A stretch of 64,000 bases of DNA from Massilia sp. PDC64 (GCF_900101265.1 NZ_FMZS01000001.1:744001-808000); one strand, 5' to 3'; shown: positions 25,729 through 36,040, counted from the first letter of the stretch. The notes: a model not told the origin generated them from the sequence alone. Translations and numbers: made by a program.

Positions 25729-27750
25729 ATGCCCAGAGCCATGTCGTCACGTACCCTGCCCGTCATCGTCTGCACCGCCGTGCTGGCCTGCCCCATCGTG
25801 GCGCTGGCCGGCGCGGACACGGACACCGGCGACATCCGCACGCTGACCACGATCCCCCTCGAGGAACTGATGCAGATGCGGGTCGTGACGGCCGCGTCGA
25901 AATTCGCCCAGCCGATCAGCGACGCGCCGTCGTCCGTGGTCGTGCTCACGGCGTCCGACATCCGCAACCATGGCTGGCGCACGCTGGCCGACGCGCTGGC
26001 CACGCTGCCCGGCCTGTACGTGACGAACGACCGCAACTACACGTACCTGGGCGCGCGCGGCTTCCTGCGCCCGGGCGACTACAACAGCCGTTTCCTGCTG
26101 CTGGTCGACGGCATGCGCATCAACGACGCCGTGTACGACCAGGCTCTCATCGGCACCGAGGGCCTGATCGACATGGACATGGTCAAGCGCATCGAATTCG
26201 TGCCCGGCCCCGGCTCGGCCGTGTACGGCTCGAACGCGCTGTTCGGCGTGATCAACGTCGTCACGCGCGACGGCAGCGGCCTGTCCGGTGTCCAGGGCGC
26301 CGTCACCGTCGCCGGCCAGGGCGAGCGCAAGGCGCGCACCAGCTATGGCTGGCACGGCCAGAACGGCGCGGACCTGCTGCTGTCCGCCAGCGCCTTCAAC
26401 CGTACGGGCCGCGACTTGTACTACCCCGAATTCGACACGCCCGAGACCAATCACGGCATCGCCCACCACCTCGACTGGGACCGCGCCCAGAACTTCCTCG
26501 TCAAGGGCAGTTACGGCGGCGTGACGCTGTCGGCCAGCCACGTGGCCCGTACCAAGGGGATCCCGACCGCATCCTTCGGCGCCGTCTTCAACGCGCCGGA
26601 CAGCACGCGCGACACCCAGACGAGCATCGGCCTCGCGTGGAACGGCCGGCTCGCGCCCGCGCTGGCCCTCGCGGTCCAGCTGCAGTCGGGCCAGGCCGAT
26701 TACCGGGGCCCGGGCTGGTATCCGGATACCGATGGCGTCGCCCGCCTGAACATCGACGGCGCCCATGCGCGCTGGTACGACGCCAGCGCGCACGCGACGT
26801 TGACGAACCTGCCCGGCCAGAAGATCGTGATCGGCGCCGAGCTGGGACGCGACGCGCACCGCGACCAGTACAACTACAACCTGCAGCCCTATGAATTGCT
26901 GCTGCAGGACCACCGCGACGCGATGCGCCGCGCCGTGTTCGTGGAAGACGAGATCCGCCTGCCGGGCGGCTTCCTCGTCAACGCCGGCGTGCGCTACGAC
27001 GACCGCGAGGACCCGGACATGCACCGCTTCAGCCCGCGCGTGGCCGTCGTGTACAAGGCAACCCCGAGCGACACCGTCAAGCTGATCGCAGGCAGCGCCT
27101 TCCGCGCGCCCAACGCCTACGAGATGTACTACGCGCTGCCGGAGATGGCCGGCGGCCTGCTCCCCAACCCGAACCTGCGTCCGGAAAAGATCGCCACGCG
27201 CGAGCTCGTGCTGGAACACGTGCTCGCGGGCGGCGGCCACGCCACGCTGTCCCTGTTCCGCTACGCAGTGGACGATTTGATCAGCCAGCAGGTCGACCCG
27301 GCCACGGGCTTTCTCATCTTCCGCAACATCGACCACGCCGATGCCCGCGGTCTGGAAGCCGCGCTCGACCGCGACTTCGGCGCCGTGCGGCTGCGCGCCA
27401 GCTATTCCTGGCAGCTGGCACGCGGCACCGGCGGCGTGCCCCTGATCGATTCGCCGCGCCACCTGGCCAAGGCCAACCTGACGGCGCCGCTGGGCTGGCG
27501 CGGCGGCCGCATCGGCGCCGAGCTGCTGTGCAGCGGCGAGCGCCTGGCCGACCACGGTGCGGCGGGCGGCTACTGCGTCGCCAACGTCACGCTCTCCGCG
27601 CTCCGGCTGGCGCCGCGCGCCGAGCTGTCGCTCTCCGCCTACAACGCCACCGGCAAACAGTATGCCGACGTGGCCGGCCCCGCCTTCGTGCAGACTGCGC
27701 TCGCGCGCGAAGGCCGCACGCTGGCCGCGAAACTGGACTGGCGGTTCTGA
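25729..27750 (+). CDS. TonB-dependent receptor of a YfiR/GGDEF-EAL operon
   Basis: 673 residues; ATG 25729 and ATG 25741 are both possible starts. A signal peptide is followed by a plug domain (~55-170: DAPSSVVVLTASDI, RGFLRPGDYNSRFLLLVDG, GPGSAVYGSNALFGVINVV) and a 22-strand-type barrel ending in the aromatic strand LDWRF. It is fairly short for the family and most like vitamin/small-siderophore receptors, but the substrate is not readable. The YfiR gene starts 2 bp after its stop, so uptake or binding is coupled to c-di-GMP signalling. Confidence 0.88.
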   Translation: MPRAMSSRTLPVIVCTAVLACPIVALAGADTDTGDIRTLTTIPLEELMQMRVVTAASKFAQPISDAPSSVVVLTASDIRNHGWRTLADALATLPGLYVTNDRNYTYLGARGFLRPGDYNSRFLLLVDGMRINDAVYDQALIGTEGLIDMDMVKRIEFVPGPGSAVYGSNALFGVINVVTRDGSGLSGVQGAVTVAGQGERKARTSYGWHGQNGADLLLSASAFNRTGRDLYYPEFDTPETNHGIAHHLDWDRAQNFLVKGSYGGVTLSASHVARTKGIPTASFGAVFNAPDSTRDTQTSIGLAWNGRLAPALALAVQLQSGQADYRGPGWYPDTDGVARLNIDGAHARWYDASAHATLTNLPGQKIVIGAELGRDAHRDQYNYNLQPYELLLQDHRDAMRRAVFVEDEIRLPGGFLVNAGVRYDDREDPDMHRFSPRVAVVYKATPSDTVKLIAGSAFRAPNAYEMYYALPEMAGGLLPNPNLRPEKIATRELVLEHVLAGGGHATLSLFRYAVDDLISQQVDPATGFLIFRNIDHADARGLEAALDRDFGAVRLRASYSWQLARGTGGVPLIDSPRHLAKANLTAPLGWRGGRIGAELLCSGERLADHGAAGGYCVANVTLSALRLAPRAELSLSAYNATGKQYADVAGPAFVQTALAREGRTLAAKLDWRF

Positions 27751-27752
27751 CG

Positions 27753-28241
27753 ATGGTCCGCGTCCTCGCCCTTCTCGCGCTCGCATCCGGCCTGGGCCTG
27801 GCGGCCGGCATCTGCCGCGCCCAGGTCGACGGCAAGGACCTGAAGGCGGCCTACATCTTCAACTTCGCCATGTTCACGACCTGGCCGGATGCCGCCGCCA
27901 AGGGGCCGCTGTTCGTGTGTGCGAGTCCCGAGAACCCGCTCTGGCCCGGACTGAGCGCCCTGAACGGCAAGCCGGTCAACGGCCGCCCCTGGACCGTGAC
28001 GGAACTCGCCCATCCGAAAGCCGCGCGCTGCGACATCGCCGTGCTGGCGCGCACGGTGGAGCGGCCGGCGACGCTCGCGACGGGCGTGCTCGTCGTGCGC
28101 GACGGCCCCGGCAGCAAGGCCGCCATCACGCTCGTCGAGGACGATGAACACATCCGCTTCGACGTCGACACGCAGGAAGCGGCAAGGAACGGCTTGCGCC
28201 TCTCTTCCCACCTGCTGCGCCTGGCGAGGAACGTGCTATGA
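27753..28241 (+). CDS. YfiR-family periplasmic protein (DUF4154)
   Basis: 162 residues with a Sec signal ending near residue 23 (GICRAQ). The family core is [17 protein letters not shown] near the N-terminus and an [19 protein letters not shown]...LLRLA ending. Cys pairs are typical of YfiR. In Pseudomonas, YfiR in the periplasm represses the diguanylate cyclase YfiN. Here it is between a TonB receptor (2 bp upstream) and a CHASE8-type GGDEF-EAL protein (4-bp overlap), so it probably gates that enzyme. Confidence 0.88.
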   Translation: MVRVLALLALASGLGLAAGICRAQVDGKDLKAAYIFNFAMFTTWPDAAAKGPLFVCASPENPLWPGLSALNGKPVNGRPWTVTELAHPKAARCDIAVLARTVERPATLATGVLVVRDGPGSKAAITLVEDDEHIRFDVDTQEAARNGLRLSSHLLRLARNVL

Positions 28242-30103
28242 ACCCGACGACGGCGCGCCGCCCCGGAGAACTGAGCCGCATGCTCGGCGTGGGCCAACTG
28301 CTGGCCGCGGCCGCCGCACTCGGCGTGGCCTGCTGCATCCTGCTGGCGTACCAGTTCGTCGCGCTGCGCCGCAATCTCACCGACGACCTCACCGTGCAGG
28401 CCGCGATCATCGCCGACAACGTGGCGGCCACATTGATGTTCCACGACCAGGACGCCGCGCACGAGATGCTGCGCTCGTTCCGCCACTCGTCGTTCCTGGC
28501 CGCCGCCACCGTGTACGACCGCCAGGACGTCGAATTTGCCGCCTACCGCAACGGCGCCGTCGACGAGACGCCGTCGCTGCTGCGCGACTGGACGCTGTTC
28601 ACGCCGCTCTCGGTCGCGCGCCCCATCCGCTACCGCGGCATGGCGCTGGGCCGGGTCGTGCTGACGGCCGACACGGTCGGCATCCGCAACGGCCTGCTGC
28701 GCTACGGCGCCCTGCTGGCCCTGGCCTCGCTGGGCGCGCTGGTGACGACGTGGGTGCTCACGCGCCGCACCAAGGCCCGCATGCGCCGCGCCGAATCGCA
28801 GCTGAAGCACCTGGCCTACACGGACACCGTGACCGACCTGCCGAACCGCCGCTGCACCTACGAGGCGCTGGAGCTCGAAATCGCCATGCGCACCGAGAGC
28901 GGCGGCCGCATCGGCCTGCTCCTGATCGACCTCGACAACTTCAAGGTCGTCAACGATACGGCCGGCCATGCCGCCGGCGACCGTCTGCTGCAACAGGTGG
29001 CCAACCGCCTGCGCGCGACGGCGCGCGCCAGCGACCGCATCGGCCGCATCGGCGGCGACGAATTCGCCGTCATCGTCGCCCCGCTCGACGATGCGGCCGA
29101 ACTGGAACGCGTGGGCCAGCGCATCGTGGCCGGCCTGCGCCAGCCGCTGCAGGTGGAGGGCATGGAAGTGACGCCCACGGCCAGCATCGGCGCCTGCGTG
29201 TTCCCGGACGACGCGCGCACGATGAGCGAACTGCTCAGCAACGCCGACGCCGCCCTGTACCGTGCCAAGGGCAAGGGCCGCGACACGGTGGCCGTGTTCG
29301 AACGCGAGATGATCCTCGCCACGCAGCGGCGCGCGCGCCTGGACCGCGACCTGCGCCGCCACCTCGAGGCCGACCTGCTGGAACTGTGCTACCAGCCGCA
29401 ATACGCCTGCGGCTCGCGCAAGATGGTCGGCGTGGAAGCGCTGCTGCGCTGGCCACATCCGGAGCAGGGTTATATCTCGCCGGCCGAGTTCATCCCCATC
29501 GCCGAGGAAAGCGGCCTGATCGTCGAAGTCGGCAAGTGGGTGCTGGAACGCGCCTGCCGCGACGCCGTCGCGCTGTACCGCCAGACCGGCACGTGGCTCA
29601 GCATGGCCGTCAACGTCTCCGCGCGCCAGCTGCGCGACAAGGATTTCATCGGCGTCGTCGAGCGCACGCTGGCGCAGACGGGCCTGCCCGCGGACCACCT
29701 GGAACTGGAGCTCACGGAAAGCATGCTGATGGAAGACCTGGACGGCGCCGTCGACTTCATGCACAACGTGCGCGCGCTGGGCGTGCGCCTGTCGATCGAC
29801 GACTTCGGCACCGGCTATTCGTCGCTCGCCTACCTGCAGACGTTCCCGATCAACCACCTCAAGATCGACCGCAGCTTCGTCCGCCTGCTGCCCACGTCCG
29901 GCACGACGATCGCCGGCGCGGTGATCGCCCTCGCCCACGGTTTCAACCTGACCGTGGTCGCCGAGGGTGTCGAGGAACCCGAGCAGTTCGAATGGCTGCG
30001 CCAGGCGGGCTGCGACTACGTGCAGGGCTACCTGCTGGCGCGCCCGCTGCCGCTGGCGGCGCTGCGTGCGCGCGTGCTCGAGGAACGGGTACCGGCCGCC
30101 TGA
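28238..30103 (+). CDS. Membrane GGDEF-EAL c-di-GMP enzyme with CHASE8-like sensor
   Basis: 621 residues. Two helices (~20-42 and ~150-170) flank a small periplasmic domain similar to CHASE8/YfiN. The GGDEF domain is intact (IGGDEF) with an inhibitory RxxD site (RASD) five residues before it. The EAL domain (~375-610) is also intact: [29 protein letters not shown] and VAEGVEE. Both synthesis and breakdown of c-di-GMP are therefore possible. It overlaps the YfiR gene by 4 bp, which is likely its periplasmic regulator. Confidence 0.92.
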   Translation: MNPTTARRPGELSRMLGVGQLLAAAAALGVACCILLAYQFVALRRNLTDDLTVQAAIIADNVAATLMFHDQDAAHEMLRSFRHSSFLAAATVYDRQDVEFAAYRNGAVDETPSLLRDWTLFTPLSVARPIRYRGMALGRVVLTADTVGIRNGLLRYGALLALASLGALVTTWVLTRRTKARMRRAESQLKHLAYTDTVTDLPNRRCTYEALELEIAMRTESGGRIGLLLIDLDNFKVVNDTAGHAAGDRLLQQVANRLRATARASDRIGRIGGDEFAVIVAPLDDAAELERVGQRIVAGLRQPLQVEGMEVTPTASIGACVFPDDARTMSELLSNADAALYRAKGKGRDTVAVFEREMILATQRRARLDRDLRRHLEADLLELCYQPQYACGSRKMVGVEALLRWPHPEQGYISPAEFIPIAEESGLIVEVGKWVLERACRDAVALYRQTGTWLSMAVNVSARQLRDKDFIGVVERTLAQTGLPADHLELELTESMLMEDLDGAVDFMHNVRALGVRLSIDDFGTGYSSLAYLQTFPINHLKIDRSFVRLLPTSGTTIAGAVIALAHGFNLTVVAEGVEEPEQFEWLRQAGCDYVQGYLLARPLPLAALRARVLEERVPAA

Positions 30104-30110
30104 GCCGCAT

Positions 30111-30494
30111 TCAATCCGGCGCCGGAACGTCCACGATCAGGCCCGGATCGAGCGCCCGGATCCGCGGCTCCACGTAATACCCGCCCGCCTCCACATAACG
30201 CAACGCGCAGCGCCCGCACACGGTGCATTGCGCCACCTGCGCGCGGTTGTACGGATAGTGGCGCGGGGCGATGGGCGCATCCGGCGACCAGTTCGTCGTG
30301 CCGTGCGGGTGATACTCGGCGAACGTGGCCTCGTTGTACGGATCGTCGACGAGCGTGCCCACCGTGCGCATGTGCGACTCCGGGAAATCCACCGGGACGC
30401 GCGTCCATTCCCGATAGGTGTCGATGGCACAGGCGCAAGGTTGCGTCACGGCGGCCGATGCGTCGGCGAGCGATTTCAGTTCATCTACGGTCAT
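30111..30494 (-). CDS. Conserved hypothetical protein with paired cysteines
   Basis: 127 residues, no signal peptide or membrane segment. Cysteines occur as CACAI near residue 18 and CTVCGRC near 89, the latter resembling a metal or iron-sulfur knuckle. His/Tyr/Trp-rich patches (HPHGTTNW, PRHYPYNRA) lie between. I do not recognise the family. It is convergent with the GGDEF-EAL gene. Confidence 0.6.
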   Translation of the reverse strand: MTVDELKSLADASAAVTQPCACAIDTYREWTRVPVDFPESHMRTVGTLVDDPYNEATFAEYHPHGTTNWSPDAPIAPRHYPYNRAQVAQCTVCGRCALRYVEAGGYYVEPRIRALDPGLIVDVPAPD

Positions 30495-30622
30495 TCATGG
30501 CTCCATTGCTGCGGGTCCGATTCCGGCAACAAACCGTGCCGAACATCAAGCCTTACGGCGCCCGCGCGACGATGGTATCTTGTCATGGCAAGTCCTAGGG
30601 AACTCTTTAAGGAGAACACACG

Positions 30623-31204
30623 ATGGCAGCGAAAAAGATCCTGTTGTTGACCGGCGATTTTGCGGAAGATTACGAGACCATGGTGCCGTTCCAGGCACTG
30701 CTGGCGGTGGGACACACGGTGCACGCCGTCTGCCCCGGCAAGAAGAAGGGAGAGAAGGTCAAGACCGCGATCCACGATTTCGAAGGCGACCAGACCTACA
30801 CGGAAAAGCCCGGCCACCAGTTCGCGCTGAACGCGGATTTCGCCGAAGCGAGCGCGGACGATTACGACGCCCTCGTCATCGCGGGCGGCCGCGCGCCCGA
30901 ATACCTGCGTCTGGATCCGCAGGTGATCGCGCTGGTGCGCGGCTTCGCCCACGCCGACAAGCCGATCGCCGCCGTCTGCCACGGCGCCCAGCTGCTGGCG
31001 GCCGCCGACGTCATCCGCGGCAAGCGCGTGTCGGCCTATCCCGCCTGCGCGCCGGAAGTGAAACTGGCCGGCGGCGAGTATGCCGACATCCCGGTCGACC
31101 AGGCCGTCACGGACGGCAACCTCGTCACGGCCCCGGCCTGGCCCGCGCATCCGCAATGGATCGCGCAATTCCTCAAGCGGCTCGGGACCGAGATCTCGCT
31201 CTGA
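30623..31204 (+). CDS. DJ-1/PfpI family protein
   Basis: 193 residues with the glutamine-amidotransferase-like fold of DJ-1/PfpI. The nucleophile elbow is AVCHGAQLL with Cys near 119, and an acidic residue near the N-terminus (GDFAEDYE) matches the Glu that activates it. Members act as peptidases, glyoxalases/deglycases or chaperones; the exact one cannot be told here. GGAG before the ATG supports the start. Confidence 0.88.
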   Translation: MAAKKILLLTGDFAEDYETMVPFQALLAVGHTVHAVCPGKKKGEKVKTAIHDFEGDQTYTEKPGHQFALNADFAEASADDYDALVIAGGRAPEYLRLDPQVIALVRGFAHADKPIAAVCHGAQLLAAADVIRGKRVSAYPACAPEVKLAGGEYADIPVDQAVTDGNLVTAPAWPAHPQWIAQFLKRLGTEISL

Positions 31205-31210
31205 CCCGAC

Positions 31211-31242
31211 ACCTGGCGCGCTGCCCTGTCAGTGCGCCAGGT
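31211..31242. terminator. Bidirectional terminator, overlapping the S9 peptidase 3' end
   Basis: ACCTGGCGC (31211-31219) pairs with GCGCCAGGT (31234-31242), followed by TTCTT on the plus strand. It sits between two convergent genes, and the right arm lies inside the last codons of the minus-strand gene. Confidence 0.6.
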
Positions 31243-33226
31243 TCTTGTCGAGGAAAGCTTCGACGCGCTTCCAGAAGTCGATGCTGTCGTCTTCGTGGCG
31301 CCAGCCGTGGCCTTCGTCCGGATAGACGACGTACTCGACGTTCGGATTCTTCGCGATGACGGCATCGTGCATCTTCGCCGCGTGCACGACGGGGACACGC
31401 CGGTCCTGCGCGCCGTGCGCCATCAGCAGCGGCTGGCGGATGCGGCCCGCCTGCGCCAGCGGCGACACGTCGGCGAACGCCGCCGGGTTCTTGAGCGCGT
31501 CACCGATCAGCGTCGTCATGCCGTAACGGCGCGCGTCTTCGGACGCGTCGCTCTGGGCCAGCGTAAAGAGCAGTTCGATGTCGGTCACGCCCGCCCATTC
31601 GACACCGGCGCGGAATACGTCCGGATCGCGCACGAGCCCCATCAGGGTCGCATAGCCACCATAGCTGGCGCCCATGATGCCGATGCGCTTGGGATCGGCC
31701 CAGCCCTGCTTGACGGCCCAGGCGGCCGCGTCGACGAGGTCATCCTGCATCGCCCGTCCCCACTGACGCCAGCCCGCGCGGAACAACGCGGCCCCGAAGC
31801 CCGTGCTGCCGCGGAATTCCGGCTGCAGCACGACGTAACCGCGCGACGCGAGGAACTGCGCCCGCTCATCCCATTCCCATGACCCGCCCCGCACCCACGG
31901 GCCGCCATGCACGAGGACGATGGCCGGCCTCGGTCCTGCGACCTTGTCCGGCGGCATGGTCACATAAACGGGAATCTGCAGGCCGTCGCGCGCCGCGTAA
32001 CGGAAGAAATCGCGCTTGCCCATCTGCTTGGGATTGATGTCCGGATGGCTGCTGCCCAGCCCGACGATATGGCCATCGGGTGGCGTGTACAGGAAGTACG
32101 TGGGCGGTATGCGGTCGGAGGAGGCGACGACGGTAACGGCCACCGGATTGCGACAATCGTCCGGGCAGGTGACGTGGTTGACCGAACCCGGCAACAAGGC
32201 GTCGACCTTTTTCTGGATGCCCTGCATGGTCGGGTCGAGCCAGGCCGTGGAGGCCGCATCCGCCTCGAAGTGCACGCCGAGAATTTTCTTCGCCCCGTAA
32301 TCCTGCGCCAGATTGCCCATGAAATCGAATCCGTCGATGTCGACGAACGGTTCCTTGCCGAGGGTCTTTCTGTTCAGGTCGAAGGCAAACAATGCCATGC
32401 GCCCCTTGTAGCCGGCACGCACGTACAGCGTGTTCCAGTTGTCGAACATCACCGGGTCGAACGCCTCGTCTTGCAGGCAATCGCGATTGCTGATCTCGCT
32501 CCACGGGCCCGCCGCCTCGGCGCGGTAATACGCGATGCACCGTCCCTTGCTGCTGGCGATGGCAATACGTGGCTGGTCCGAGGCATCGAACAACCACGCC
32601 TTGACCAGCTCCGGCTGCGCTCCCTGCACCATGTCGGTCAGGACGCGCGAACGCGTATTCAGGCGGTACGGGTGCACGGCTTGCGGTAACGGGTCGACGT
32701 TGTTCCAGCTGAGCTTGCCGACGATGATGTCGTCGGTCCCGTCATGCGTCACGTCCAGGAACTTGTAATCGGCCGTCAGCACCCGGTCCTTGATCAGCGA
32801 TCCGAGCTTTTGCTGCTCATGCGTCCAGTTACCGGAAATGAGATGCGTCAGATGCGTGCCGTCGCGGTCGGCGGCAAACTGGTCCAGATTCCCTTCGAAT
32901 TCGATCTTCACGTTCTTCAGCGTGAACGTGAGCCGGTTGTCGTTGACCCAATTGACATCCACCAGGCGCGCGCTCTCGAACGTCGTGATCGTATTGACCT
33001 TTTTCAGGTCCGCCGTCTCGCGCACGACGAGCGCCTGCTGACCGCTGTCCAGCCGGTTCAGGAGCACGACGTAGCGCCCGCTCGGCGAGAGCTTGACGAA
33101 ATCGACGTCGGGATGACGGAAAAAACTTTCGACGGGAGGCCGCTCGGCGGCATGGACGACCACGTGCGCAGCGAACAACGGCACGGCCGCGCACAGGGAC
33201 ATCAGGAAATGCGACAGTCGATTCAT
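31229..33226 (-). CDS. Secreted prolyl-oligopeptidase-family (S9) peptidase
   Basis: 665 residues from ATG 33226; its signal peptide ends near VHAA (residue ~27). An N-terminal beta-propeller-type region (~35-390) precedes the alpha/beta-hydrolase domain. Catalytic elements are the nucleophile elbow GASYGGYA, an Asp in AHGAQDRRVP and His in DEGHGW. Family members cleave short peptides or act as acylaminoacyl peptidases; this one should act in the periplasm. A 48-bp longer frame upstream lacks a signal and is unlikely. Confidence 0.88.
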   Translation of the reverse strand: MNRLSHFLMSLCAAVPLFAAHVVVHAAERPPVESFFRHPDVDFVKLSPSGRYVVLLNRLDSGQQALVVRETADLKKVNTITTFESARLVDVNWVNDNRLTFTLKNVKIEFEGNLDQFAADRDGTHLTHLISGNWTHEQQKLGSLIKDRVLTADYKFLDVTHDGTDDIIVGKLSWNNVDPLPQAVHPYRLNTRSRVLTDMVQGAQPELVKAWLFDASDQPRIAIASSKGRCIAYYRAEAAGPWSEISNRDCLQDEAFDPVMFDNWNTLYVRAGYKGRMALFAFDLNRKTLGKEPFVDIDGFDFMGNLAQDYGAKKILGVHFEADAASTAWLDPTMQGIQKKVDALLPGSVNHVTCPDDCRNPVAVTVVASSDRIPPTYFLYTPPDGHIVGLGSSHPDINPKQMGKRDFFRYAARDGLQIPVYVTMPPDKVAGPRPAIVLVHGGPWVRGGSWEWDERAQFLASRGYVVLQPEFRGSTGFGAALFRAGWRQWGRAMQDDLVDAAAWAVKQGWADPKRIGIMGASYGGYATLMGLVRDPDVFRAGVEWAGVTDIELLFTLAQSDASEDARRYGMTTLIGDALKNPAAFADVSPLAQAGRIRQPLLMAHGAQDRRVPVVHAAKMHDAVIAKNPNVEYVVYPDEGHGWRHEDDSIDFWKRVEAFLDKNLAH

Positions 33227-33318
33227 GACGGCAATTGTTGATTGAACAATCGCCCATCGTTGCCCTAGCGGCAACTTCTGTCAATATCGATTCTTCTGAT
33301 TTACTTAAATGTAATGTT

Positions 33319-34680
33319 TTAGGCCGCCTCGGCATTCGCGACCATGTCGGCTGGAACATGGGCGCACACCCGGTCGCGGCCGCCCTGCTTTGCGCGATAC
33401 AGCTCTTCGTCGGCATGCTTGATGACGACGCCAACTTCGTCTTGCTCATGATGCTGCGCCACGCCGAACGACGCCGTAACGCGCAGGCCAACCGGCCACG
33501 TCTGCTGGTGCAGCGCATGGCGCAGGTTTTCCGCAAGAATCCGTCCCTGGAATACATTGGTCATCGGACAGACGATGAGGAATTCCTCGCCGCCCCAGCG
33601 CACGAGGCGGTCCGACGAGCGAATGCCGGACGCGATGACGTTGGCGAACTTGCGCAGGACGTCGTCGCCCACGTCGTGGCCATGCGTGTCGTTGATCGAT
33701 TTGAAATGGTCGATGTCGATGAAGATCACGGCCATCGGATCGGCCAGCAGGCTCGACGTACTCATCAGCGCTGCACGCAGGCCCTGCCGGTTCAGCACGC
33801 CCGTGAGCGGATCGATGTGTGCCTGCCCGGCCAGGTCGCGCGCTTCGAGCTCCAGCGCCTTGTTGACCGTCCTGAGCAGCGCGACGGCCGCCCGGCTGTC
33901 CCTCAGCTGCGAGCGCAGCGACAGCGTGAGAATCGCCAGCCAGCCGACAGCGCACAGCACCCACGCCGTAACGAGCCCCATCAGCAAAGCATCCCGGCTG
34001 ATCAGTTTGCCGTGCAGGCGGATGGCGTGCAGGGCGAAGATGTGTTCGCCTTCCTTGCCCCCGCCACTGATCATCACCTCGGCCCGCGCGACATTGTCGA
34101 CATTGACGGCTGAATGCTCCAGCGTCGGCCTGGCCATGTCCTTCCACCACTGCGCCACGCCGAACCATTTGAACGGGATCACCAGCTTGCCGCCATTTGG
34201 CGGCAGGTCGAGCGCATCGATCTGGTTGATCTTGTAGGTCTGCCACTGGTCGAGCCGCGTCAGGCCTTCCTCCGCCTCGGCGAGCACGATGCCGAAACGC
34301 GACGTCCCCGGTCCGGTATAGCGCCCTTCGATGGTCATGTAATCGAAGCGGGACATGTCGACGCCCGTGGCGCCCTTGAGGAAGGAGAAGCCAAGCTTAC
34401 AGTAGGGCCAGTCGATCTTCCGGGAGATATGGCAGTGCACGATCACATCCTGGCCTCGCCGCTCGATCGACCCGACGGAAGCACCGCCACCGTTGCGATC
34501 GTCCTCTATGAATACCGGGAAATGGTCGCCAGTCAGCTCAACCACCTTCTCCATACCGTAATGCTGCCAGGCGAGCAGGATGGCCGTAATCACCAGCAAG
34601 CCGCCGAAGACATAGCGGGCGTAACCGAGGAGTTTGACGAGTGGTTGGAGCGAAGTTTCTGCAGTAGACGCCGACATCAT
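33319..34680 (-). CDS. Membrane diguanylate cyclase (GGDEF)
   Basis: 453 residues from the ATG-ATG pair at 34680/34677; a TTG at 34713 is also in frame. One helix (~20-40), a periplasmic domain (~45-215) with beta-rich features, a second helix (~225-248) and a GGDEF domain (~295-450). The active site is WGGEEF, with the RxxD inhibitory site (RSSD) five residues upstream. No EAL is present, so it should only make c-di-GMP. The periplasmic sensor is not recognised. Confidence 0.88.
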   Translation of the reverse strand: MMSASTAETSLQPLVKLLGYARYVFGGLLVITAILLAWQHYGMEKVVELTGDHFPVFIEDDRNGGGASVGSIERRGQDVIVHCHISRKIDWPYCKLGFSFLKGATGVDMSRFDYMTIEGRYTGPGTSRFGIVLAEAEEGLTRLDQWQTYKINQIDALDLPPNGGKLVIPFKWFGVAQWWKDMARPTLEHSAVNVDNVARAEVMISGGGKEGEHIFALHAIRLHGKLISRDALLMGLVTAWVLCAVGWLAILTLSLRSQLRDSRAAVALLRTVNKALELEARDLAGQAHIDPLTGVLNRQGLRAALMSTSSLLADPMAVIFIDIDHFKSINDTHGHDVGDDVLRKFANVIASGIRSSDRLVRWGGEEFLIVCPMTNVFQGRILAENLRHALHQQTWPVGLRVTASFGVAQHHEQDEVGVVIKHADEELYRAKQGGRDRVCAHVPADMVANAEAA

Positions 34681-34888
34681 TAACCCGCGTAAAGATTTCT
34701 TGTGGCATAGCAAGATACCTCACCGATTCGGTGCGTGCAAGAAAACTGACACGGGATGTTGCCATTTGGTGTCGTTTGGTGCGATGGGCGAACAATTCGT
34801 TTGGGCTGATCGTTGTCAAGCTCTTAAGCGAGCGCAGTCTCTATGTTAGTAGCCGGACATTTTGTTTGTGCAAGGTCGAGGAGAACTC

Positions 34889-35425
34889 ATGGCCGGGGAA
34901 ATCATTCGCTTGGGAGACAAGACGAGTCACGGTGGTGTCGTCATCGAAGGCTCTCCATCCGATATTTGCATGGGCAAGCCCATCGCGTTCGTCGGGCACA
35001 AAGTCCAATGCCCGAAATGCAAAGGCGTATTTCCCATCGTGGAAGGCGCGCCGGTCACGACGTTCTACGGCAAGGGCGTGGCGCTCGCGGGCATGCGGAC
35101 CGCTTGTGGCGCCATACTCATCGCAAGCCAGTTCACCGATGTCGTCGAATGCGGCGGCGGCAGTGCAAGTGCTGGGGGACAGAAATCCGATCCGTCAGCG
35201 TCAGCTTCCACATTGCGTGCCGCCGGGGCCGCGCCATCCGGCACGAGCCAGTTCGACGACAAATTTGTCCTCGTCGATGCGGAGACCGGCAGCCCGCTTG
35301 CTTTTACTGAATACGCGATCCGCCGGGCGTCAGGGGCCATCGAGCATGGCACGACAGATGCCGCAGGCCATACTCATCTGCTGTCGGCAACGGCAAGCGC
35401 TGAGGTCGTCGACATTTACGTTTGA
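34889..35425 (+). CDS. PAAR-domain T6SS spike protein with C-terminal TTR-like domain
   Basis: 178 residues from ATG 34889 behind GAGGAGA. The PAAR domain (~1-90) has GDKTSHGG, the CPKC pair and TACGAILIAS. After a Ser/Ala-rich linker, residues ~125-178 (DKFVLVDAETGSPLAFTEY, TTDAAGHT) resemble the transthyretin-like adaptor domains that tether effectors to T6SS spikes. The lysozyme gene follows by 9 bp, so that is the expected cargo. No other T6SS structural gene is in the window. Confidence 0.85.
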   Translation: MAGEIIRLGDKTSHGGVVIEGSPSDICMGKPIAFVGHKVQCPKCKGVFPIVEGAPVTTFYGKGVALAGMRTACGAILIASQFTDVVECGGGSASAGGQKSDPSASASTLRAAGAAPSGTSQFDDKFVLVDAETGSPLAFTEYAIRRASGAIEHGTTDAAGHTHLLSATASAEVVDIYV

Positions 35426-35434
35426 GGAGGTAGC

Positions 35435-36040
35435 ATGGCAACCGATACCGTGACATCGCCGTCGGGGAAAACACTGAGAAGGCGTACCAGCAAAACAACC
35501 ACATCTCAGGAAAGTCCAGAAGCCAAATTGATTCGAATTGCCCAGGACAAGGCGGAACGACTGGCGGAAAATGAAGCTTTGTTAGCCGATCAAAACGTAA
35601 GCGCTTTCTTGAAAGCTGTCGCCGAGGCCGAAGGTGGCGGATACGATTTCAAGTACGGCGCCGTCAAAGGAAAGCGGAATGATCGATGGCGCTTTTCGGA
35701 CTATTCGACCCATCCCGGTCCTGGGGCCGGTGGCAAGTCAACCGCGGCAGGCATGTATCAGATTACAGTCGATACCTGGCGTGAGCATGGCGGCAAGATG
35801 GGCCTGACCGATTTTTCGCCGAAGACTCAAGACCTGATAGCTGTGGAAATGCTTCGTTCTGTTAACGTCATTGACAAGATCAAAGCCGGCAACGTCAGCG
35901 GCGCGATGAGTCGCGCGTCCGTAAAATGGGCCGCTTTGCCGATGGGGCCAGGCTTAGGCAACAGATATCCAGCCCAACCTTCCGTTAAATACGAAGACTT
36001 TATCGCCATCTATAAGGCGAACGGAGGAACAGAAAAGTGA
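35435..36040 (+). CDS. GH104-type lysozyme, predicted T6SS effector
   Basis: 201 residues. A polar N-terminal tail (~1-50) precedes a phage-type lysozyme domain: FLKAVAEAEGG with the likely catalytic Glu near 66, DYSTHPGPG, SAAG-type KSTAAGMYQITVDTW and DFSPKTQDLIAVEML. This is the pattern of glycoside hydrolase family 104 endolysins, which cut peptidoglycan. No Sec signal is present, so delivery by the adjacent PAAR spike is likely. Base composition is lower in GC than flanking genes, suggesting acquisition. Confidence 0.84.
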   Translation: MATDTVTSPSGKTLRRRTSKTTTSQESPEAKLIRIAQDKAERLAENEALLADQNVSAFLKAVAEAEGGGYDFKYGAVKGKRNDRWRFSDYSTHPGPGAGGKSTAAGMYQITVDTWREHGGKMGLTDFSPKTQDLIAVEMLRSVNVIDKIKAGNVSGAMSRASVKWAALPMGPGLGNRYPAQPSVKYEDFIAIYKANGGTEK

